The notes under the pieces: model-generated
Told to the model about the DNA's origin: nothing
What the model saw: the letters and a program-made list of their open reading frames with translations, nothing else
Databases searched by the model: none
NCBI GenBank assembly: GCA_965276755.1
Contig: OZ255625.1
Coordinates: forward strand, 186,001-250,000
Length of the DNA: 64,000 bases
Direction: 5' to 3'
Source of the DNA: CAJCIS01 sp965276755
GTDB taxonomy: Bacteria > Pseudomonadota > Alphaproteobacteria > Acetobacterales > Acetobacteraceae
Shown: positions 60,301 through 64,000 of the stretch, in pieces
Numbering within the stretch: the stretch's first letter is position 1
How the letters are laid out: every line of letters starts with the position of its first letter
Position numbers and translations under genes: made by a program

Positions 60301-62324
60301 CCGATTTTACCGGCGGGCTGCGGCTGATGGCGGTGGCGGTCAGCACCACGGGGTTTGGCCATGCGGAGAGCCAGGTGCCGGTGCGCGATCCGGTGGTGGC
60401 GCAGATGAGCCTGCCGCGGTTCCTGGCCCCTGGTGATTCGGGGCGGGTGACGTTGCTGGCGCATAATGTCGAGGCGCCTTCGGGCGTTTATCACGTGCAC
60501 CTGGCGGGTGAGGGCGCGTTGGGAATGGCGCCGGTCGATGAGGATTTGAGGCTGGCTGCGCTGCAATCGGTGGTGAAGACGTATCCTGTGACTGGCGGCG
60601 ATGTGGGCGTCGGCCGTTTGATTTTGACGCTGAGCGGGCCTGGCGGCATGCACATCGTGCATGATTGGCCGATCGAGGTGCGTACGCCGTTCCAGTCGGT
60701 CACGCGCGTGACGCGGGCCGATCAGGCGCCTGGGGAGACGATGGTGATCTCACCGGCTTTGGCGCAGGGGCTGGTCGCGAAGGGTGGCAGCATACGGGCG
60801 AGTTTTTCGGCCATTGGCGGCATCGATCTGCCCGGGTTGCTGGCGGCGTTGGATGAATATCCGTTCGGCTGTTCGGAGCAATTGGTGAGCCGGGCGCTGC
60901 CACTGCTCTATGTCGAGCAGGAGGCCAAGCTCTCCGGCGGCAGCGTGCCCGATCTGCGCGCGCGCGTGCAGGATTCGGTGGACAAGCTGCTCGAGCGGCA
61001 GAACGAGAGTGGCGCATTCGGGTTGTGGCGGGCGGGTGATGGGCAGGCAGAGCCGTATCTTGGTGCGGAGATCACGGATTTTCTTGCGCGCGCGCGCGCG
61101 CATGGCTATGCGGTGCCGGCCTATGCGCTGAGCCAGGCCGCGCGCGCGCTGAGCGAGATGCAGGATTACCAGCTCAGGCGTTTCTGGTACTGGCGAGATG
61201 GTGCCAAGCAAGACAGCGAGGCGGAGGATTATCTGCGTCGCGCGGGCCGCGCCTACGCGCTGCTTCTGGCTGCGCGCGCGGGACAGGCCGATATCGCCGA
61301 CCTGCGCTACATGCACGATACGGATTTGGCGAAGATGGAACCGCTGGGGCAGGCGCAGCTCGCCGTGGGGTTGTCGTTGCTGGGCGATCGGCCACGCGCC
61401 GCGCACGCCTTCGATGCGGCAGAGGCAGGGCTTGCGGGTGAGAGCGACGCGCTGGCTGACCGAATGGGCGATTATTACCGCACGCGGCTGCGCGATACGG
61501 CGGCGATGCTCTCGCTTGCGGCGGAGATGGGTGATCGCGACCGGGTTGGGCGATTGGTGGCGGCGGTTTCGCGTCTGGATACGCGCACCGATCGGCTGAG
61601 CACGCAGGAGCAGGGCTGGCTGGTGATAGCCGCGGGCGTGCTGCTGGAGCGGGAGGGCCCGGTCAGCGTCAGCGTCGATGGCGCGGCGCAGCCGGCCGCG
61701 GCGGTGGTGACGGTTCGGCGGGAGGTCGAGGGATTGGCGCCGATCCGGGTGCGTAATGAAGGGCGGGGCCCGTTTACGCGGATGGTTGCGGTGCGCGGTT
61801 TGTCTTTGGCCGCGCCGGCGGCGGGGGCCAGCGGCGTTTCCATTGCCAAGGCCGTGACCGCCGCCGATGGCAGCGCGGTCGATCTGGCGCATTTGCGCCA
61901 GGGGCAGCGGCTGGTGGTGCATTTATCCGGGCGGGCTTTCGATAGTGCCTATCACCAGGCGATCGTGCTCGATCCGCTGCCGGCGGGCTTTGAGATCGAG
62001 CGCGTGGTGGCACCCTCCACGGACAAGGACGCCAACGGGCTGCCTTGGCTGGGCGAGATTTCGGCCACGCGGAGTGCGGAGAAGCGGGACGATCGGTTTA
62101 TTGCGGCAATTGATCTGAGTCGCGCGCCGGAGGGCGAGGAGGCGGAGTCCGATGACAAGAAGGCGCCCGCCGTGCCGTCCAACGCATTTAATTTGGCCTA
62201 TGTCGTGCGCGTGGTATCACCGGGTCGGTTTGTGCTGCCGGCGGCGTCTATTGCGGATATGTATCGGCCAGATGTGCAGGCGCGTGGGGCACCGGGAGTG
62301 GTGAGTGTGGAAGAAAGCAAGTGA
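57366..62324 (+). CDS. Bacterial alpha-2-macroglobulin (YfhM-like)
   Basis: 1652 aa. Periplasmic broad-range protease trap that guards the envelope, normally paired with PBP1C. N-terminal membrane anchor/signal (about 4-20) with no convincing lipobox, several MG beta domains (to about 900) and the thioester motif GCSEQ with Cys at 1169, followed by the alpha-alpha barrel thioester domain and a C-terminal MG10-like domain. The thioester marks it as the trap-type (ECAM) member, not the thioester-less YfaS type. Followed by a family-C pair and pbpC. Confidence 0.93.
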   Translation: MKFWPIVLLACLLSAGLGYIVGRSSNQPAPWQQAKLLPPPPAGPGRISLAPATTPPPSKRALATTASGTHALNLLRVALATSGDHAEACLVFSAPLSRAPDFHPGDFLAVDPAVRTAIRVDGALACLAGLDFATSYKVTARAGLPADDGARMLADETLPLSLGDLPATADFADDGFILARASAQGLPIATVNTKSVHVRVDRITDRVLVRTEMGRSYRDNEDDEDTLGARMWEGDLAVAPGRNEKMSTAFPLSQVLDHRRPGAYRITLVDRSRNRNGYDSHDDKYRWVFNTDLMLTTHKGADGLHVFVRSLASAKPLRGAQVALLAANNDELGRAETDANGQGVFPAALLRGGQGLAPHMVMAYLADDFTALELNRPGFDLSDRGVDGRPDPGPVDGYLYTDRGIYRPGETIQLGTIVRNHLALPLPEGQAVSVLLRRPDGVEAGKVRLVPNSVGVAVTGIALKATAPRGTWKLEESLAGTTPLIGKLDIQVQDFVPNRLAVELAPKSTRITADAPAVIDVSSRYLYGAPAADLDVSAHVELQRDMQPVSERGWQFGRDGESLNAEAQDIEADKTDAQGHASLSIEAAALKIPETSLPLRADITVSVAEPGGRATETRTSLPVTTHGVLLGLRAPNPEGALMEETAATIAVAAFAPGGARVASTVGFRLIEQVTEFNYFFEDGRWQWKSATHDRPVTFGSLSVPEGGTSLALPPLPWGTYRVEVSEAGGAFSSVVLHSGYSPDADQAESPEKVAVSLVGPPPRTGGIARLHIKPPFGGQVLVTVENDRVLEAQTAAISADGADVSVTATADWGVGAYVMASVYRPAGAAVGHAPVRAVGLTYVKLDASDRTLGVALAAPPVLRPRTHLDLGVTVSGDAARGGPVWLTLAAVDEGILDLTRFASPDPAAHFFGKRRLAVDLRDDYAHLIDGNGAAAGAIRAGGDLDGAGLSVVPTRTTALFSGLVAVGADGHAVVPLDLPDFTGGLRLMAVAVSTTGFGHAESQVPVRDPVVAQMSLPRFLAPGDSGRVTLLAHNVEAPSGVYHVHLAGEGALGMAPVDEDLRLAALQSVVKTYPVTGGDVGVGRLILTLSGPGGMHIVHDWPIEVRTPFQSVTRVTRADQAPGETMVISPALAQGLVAKGGSIRASFSAIGGIDLPGLLAALDEYPFGCSEQLVSRALPLLYVEQEAKLSGGSVPDLRARVQDSVDKLLERQNESGAFGLWRAGDGQAEPYLGAEITDFLARARAHGYAVPAYALSQAARALSEMQDYQLRRFWYWRDGAKQDSEAEDYLRRAGRAYALLLAARAGQADIADLRYMHDTDLAKMEPLGQAQLAVGLSLLGDRPRAAHAFDAAEAGLAGESDALADRMGDYYRTRLRDTAAMLSLAAEMGDRDRVGRLVAAVSRLDTRTDRLSTQEQGWLVIAAGVLLEREGPVSVSVDGAAQPAAAVVTVRREVEGLAPIRVRNEGRGPFTRMVAVRGLSLAAPAAGASGVSIAKAVTAADGSAVDLAHLRQGQRLVVHLSGRAFDSAYHQAIVLDPLPAGFEIERVVAPSTDKDANGLPWLGEISATRSAEKRDDRFIAAIDLSRAPEGEEAESDDKKAPAVPSNAFNLAYVVRVVSPGRFVLPAASIADMYRPDVQARGAPGVVSVEESK

Positions 62325-62325
62325 A

Positions 62326-62420
62326 GGTCTTCTTTTTTGAAAAAAAGAAGAAAAAAACTTCTGCTAAACAGATAAAAGTTTTTTGGTCCTTTTTTTCAAA
62401 AAAGGACTGCTTCCTTCTCC
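62326..62420. repeat. Family-C repeat, inverted pair
   Basis: Reverse unit (62328-62362, stem CTTC/GAAG) and forward unit (62374-62420, stem GTCC/GGAC), spacer about 12 bp. The forward unit is read in frame into the pbpC N-terminus. Confidence 0.9.
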
Positions 62421-62425
62421 TTGCC

Positions 62426-64000
62426 TTGCCTTTGCTTCTCTTGTGCTCCGCCCCCAACCTGTCGCGCCTCGCCACCTCGCCCGAAGTGCTCGCGCGCGAC
62501 GGTCAATTGCTCAGCGCCTTTGCCGCACCAGGCGGCGTGTGGCGGCTGCGCACAAATGTAGGCGATGTGGACCGGCGCTACATCGATCTGCTTGTTGCCG
62601 CGGAGGACAGGCGTTTTTCCGAGCATGACGGCGTGGATGCGGGCGCGTTGTTGCGTGCGGCGTGGCAGTATGTGCGCGCGGGGCGGATTGTCTCGGGCGG
62701 CTCCACGCTGAGCATGCAGACGGCGCGCCTGCTGGAGCCGCATCGGCGCGGCGTGCTGGGCAAGCTGCACGATATTATTCGCGCCTGGCAGTTGGAGGTG
62801 CGTTACACCAAGCCGCAAATTTTGGGCATGTATCTGAGCCTGGCGCCGATGGGTGGAAATATCGAGGGCGTTCGGGCGGCGAGCCTGGCGTGGTTTGGCC
62901 ATGGGTCGGCGCATTTGAGCCAGGCGGAGGCCGCGCTGCTGGTCGCTTTGCCGCAATCGCCGGCGCGGCGGCGGCCGGACCGGCACGGGGGTGCGGCGGT
63001 GGCCGCGGCTGCGCATTTGGTGGCGCGGCTGACGGGCACGGGGCGCCTGCCGGCTTTCTGGACTGGGCGCGCGGATTTCGCGGGATTGACCGCGGAATTG
63101 CGCCGGCATGACATGCCGCACGCGGCGGCATTGTTTTGCGCGCGGCTGGTGGCCGGCGCCGCGCCGGGTGCGGTGGTGCGCAGCACGATCGACGCGGGTT
63201 TGCAGGCGCGGCTGGAGGGACAGATTGCGCGCGGCATGGCGGGCGAGGACGCGGCCGTGGGCGTTGCTTTGCTGGCCGTTGATAATGCCACGCGCGAGGT
63301 ACGGGCGAGCATTGGCGGGCGCGGCGCGGGTCCGGGCTCTGCGCTGGATTTGACGCGGCGGCGGCGTTCGCCGGGATCGGCGCTCAAGCCATTCATCTAC
63401 GGAATGGGTTTTGATGCGCTGCTGCTGCATCCGCTAACGGAGATTTTGGACGCGCCCGGATTGGTGGCCGGTTATGCGCCGCATAATTTTGATTATCAGT
63501 ATCATGGCGGCATCAGCGCCCAGACGGCGTTGCGGCAATCCTTCAACGTGCCGGCGGTGCAGGTGCTGGGTCGTGTGGGGCCGGAGCGGTTTGTCGCGGC
63601 GCTGCGGCAGGCCGGCGCGCGCGTTGCATTGCCGGGGCGGCGGGCAAGTCTGGCGGTGGCGCTGGGCGGCTTGGGCATCAGCCTGTCGGATATGGTAATG
63701 CTGTATGCGGCGTTGGGCGATGATGGGAGTGCCTCGGCGCTGGTGGCGCGGGCGGGCGAGGCGCGGGGATATGCGCCGTTCATGGGGCCGTTGTCGGTGT
63801 ACTATTTGCGGCAAATTCTGGAGGGCTCGCCGCCGCCGCCGGGCATGGCTTACGCCGCGGCGACGGGCGGGCGGAGTATCGCGTTCAAGACAGGCACGTC
63901 CTACGGTTTTCGCGATGCGTGGGCGGTTGGTTATAGCGCGCGCTGGACTATTGGCGTGTGGACGGGGCGCGTGGAGGGCACGCCGCGGCCGGGTGCGTTT
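62426..64000 (+). CDS. pbpC: Penicillin-binding protein 1C, N-terminus altered, 3' end beyond window
   Basis: At least 525 aa. Bifunctional murein glycosyltransferase/transpeptidase-like enzyme, partner of alpha-2-macroglobulin. Transglycosylase domain: LVAAEDRRFSEHDGVD (catalytic Glu), GGSTLSMQTARL. Transpeptidase-like domain: SPGSALKPFIYG (SxxK), SFNVP (SxN) and KTGTS. No ATG precedes the conserved part: the frame comes out of the family-C repeat (KKDCFLLLALPLLLL) and the cytoplasmic segment and much of the membrane anchor are missing. TTG 62426 is the best start; TTGs at 62432 and 62441 are alternatives. Confidence 0.88.
   Translation, partial: MPLLLLCSAPNLSRLATSPEVLARDGQLLSAFAAPGGVWRLRTNVGDVDRRYIDLLVAAEDRRFSEHDGVDAGALLRAAWQYVRAGRIVSGGSTLSMQTARLLEPHRRGVLGKLHDIIRAWQLEVRYTKPQILGMYLSLAPMGGNIEGVRAASLAWFGHGSAHLSQAEAALLVALPQSPARRRPDRHGGAAVAAAAHLVARLTGTGRLPAFWTGRADFAGLTAELRRHDMPHAAALFCARLVAGAAPGAVVRSTIDAGLQARLEGQIARGMAGEDAAVGVALLAVDNATREVRASIGGRGAGPGSALDLTRRRRSPGSALKPFIYGMGFDALLLHPLTEILDAPGLVAGYAPHNFDYQYHGGISAQTALRQSFNVPAVQVLGRVGPERFVAALRQAGARVALPGRRASLAVALGGLGISLSDMVMLYAALGDDGSASALVARAGEARGYAPFMGPLSVYYLRQILEGSPPPPGMAYAAATGGRSIAFKTGTSYGFRDAWAVGYSARWTIGVWTGRVEGTPRPGAF

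Noticed and set aside
58413..60662. Long minus-strand open frame (749 codons) opposite the alpha-2-macroglobulin gene
   Set aside because: His/Arg/Gln-rich composition typical of antisense to a GC-rich gene; no domains, and the sense frame has clear family motifs.

Overview
The window is high-GC alphaproteobacterial chromosome. It carries a photosynthesis block (bchI-bchD-bchO-crtI-crtB), an early-flagellar block beside a CckA-like hybrid kinase and recA, bacterial lipid/LPS genes and many degenerate purple-bacterial protein families. This mix best fits a motile, aerobic anoxygenic phototroph of the Acetobacteraceae type (Acidiphilium/Rhodopila-like). That family-level placement is inference from gene content; there is no rRNA here and I could find no tRNA.

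Layout. 1-745: 3' part of an IS481-like element, ending inside a dispersed repeat. 0.77-5.8 kb: PCuAC-like protein, thpR, Bax-inhibitor-1 family protein, hldE, a RES/Xre toxin-antitoxin pair and a cytidine deaminase. 5.9-13.6 kb: recA, a CckA-like kinase and flhB-fliR-fliQ-fliE-flgC-flgB on the minus strand, with an unknown small gene, fliO and fliP diverging from them. 13.9-16.6 kb: small acidic protein, Fe-S UDG-family protein, RadC and a second RadC that has lost its metal site. 16.7-27.6 kb: surface polysaccharide/secretion block (GT4 enzyme, ChW-like protein, GT2-GT4 fusion, Sel1 protein, HlyD adaptor, ABC exporter). 28-32.4 kb: GNAT, enoyl-CoA hydratase, polytopic membrane protein, DUF2721, asparaginase. 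32.5-36.5 kb: porin, periplasmic propeller and EfeB-type peroxidase behind a Fur-box-like palindrome. 36.6-43 kb: MidA, PgeF, GGDEF-EAL, MaoC, M20 peptidase. 43.1-47.6 kb: a less GC-rich accessory stretch with orphan genes, toxin-antitoxin debris and an unknown large protein coupled to a 62-aa two-helix membrane protein. 47.8-54 kb: bch/crt genes. 54-57.2 kb: TIR-TM-repeat protein plus a secreted orphan. 57.4-64 kb: bacterial alpha-2-macroglobulin and its partner PBP1C, which runs off the end.

The most unusual signal is not a gene. Three families of short palindromic repeats (called A, B and C here) fill most gene junctions. Copies differ by compensatory changes in both arms of the hairpin, so the folded form looks conserved rather than the sequence. 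They often come as head-to-head inverted pairs. Many have been absorbed into reading frames: they supply C-termini (MaoC, BchO, a membrane protein), N-termini or start codons (MidA, PBP1C, a membrane protein, the propeller protein) and, in one case, an internal in-frame segment of a glycosyltransferase. Several neighbouring genes (CckA-like kinase, propeller, PBP1C) look N-terminally shortened exactly where a repeat sits.

Start sites next to repeats are the least certain part of this annotation; stop positions are firm throughout.
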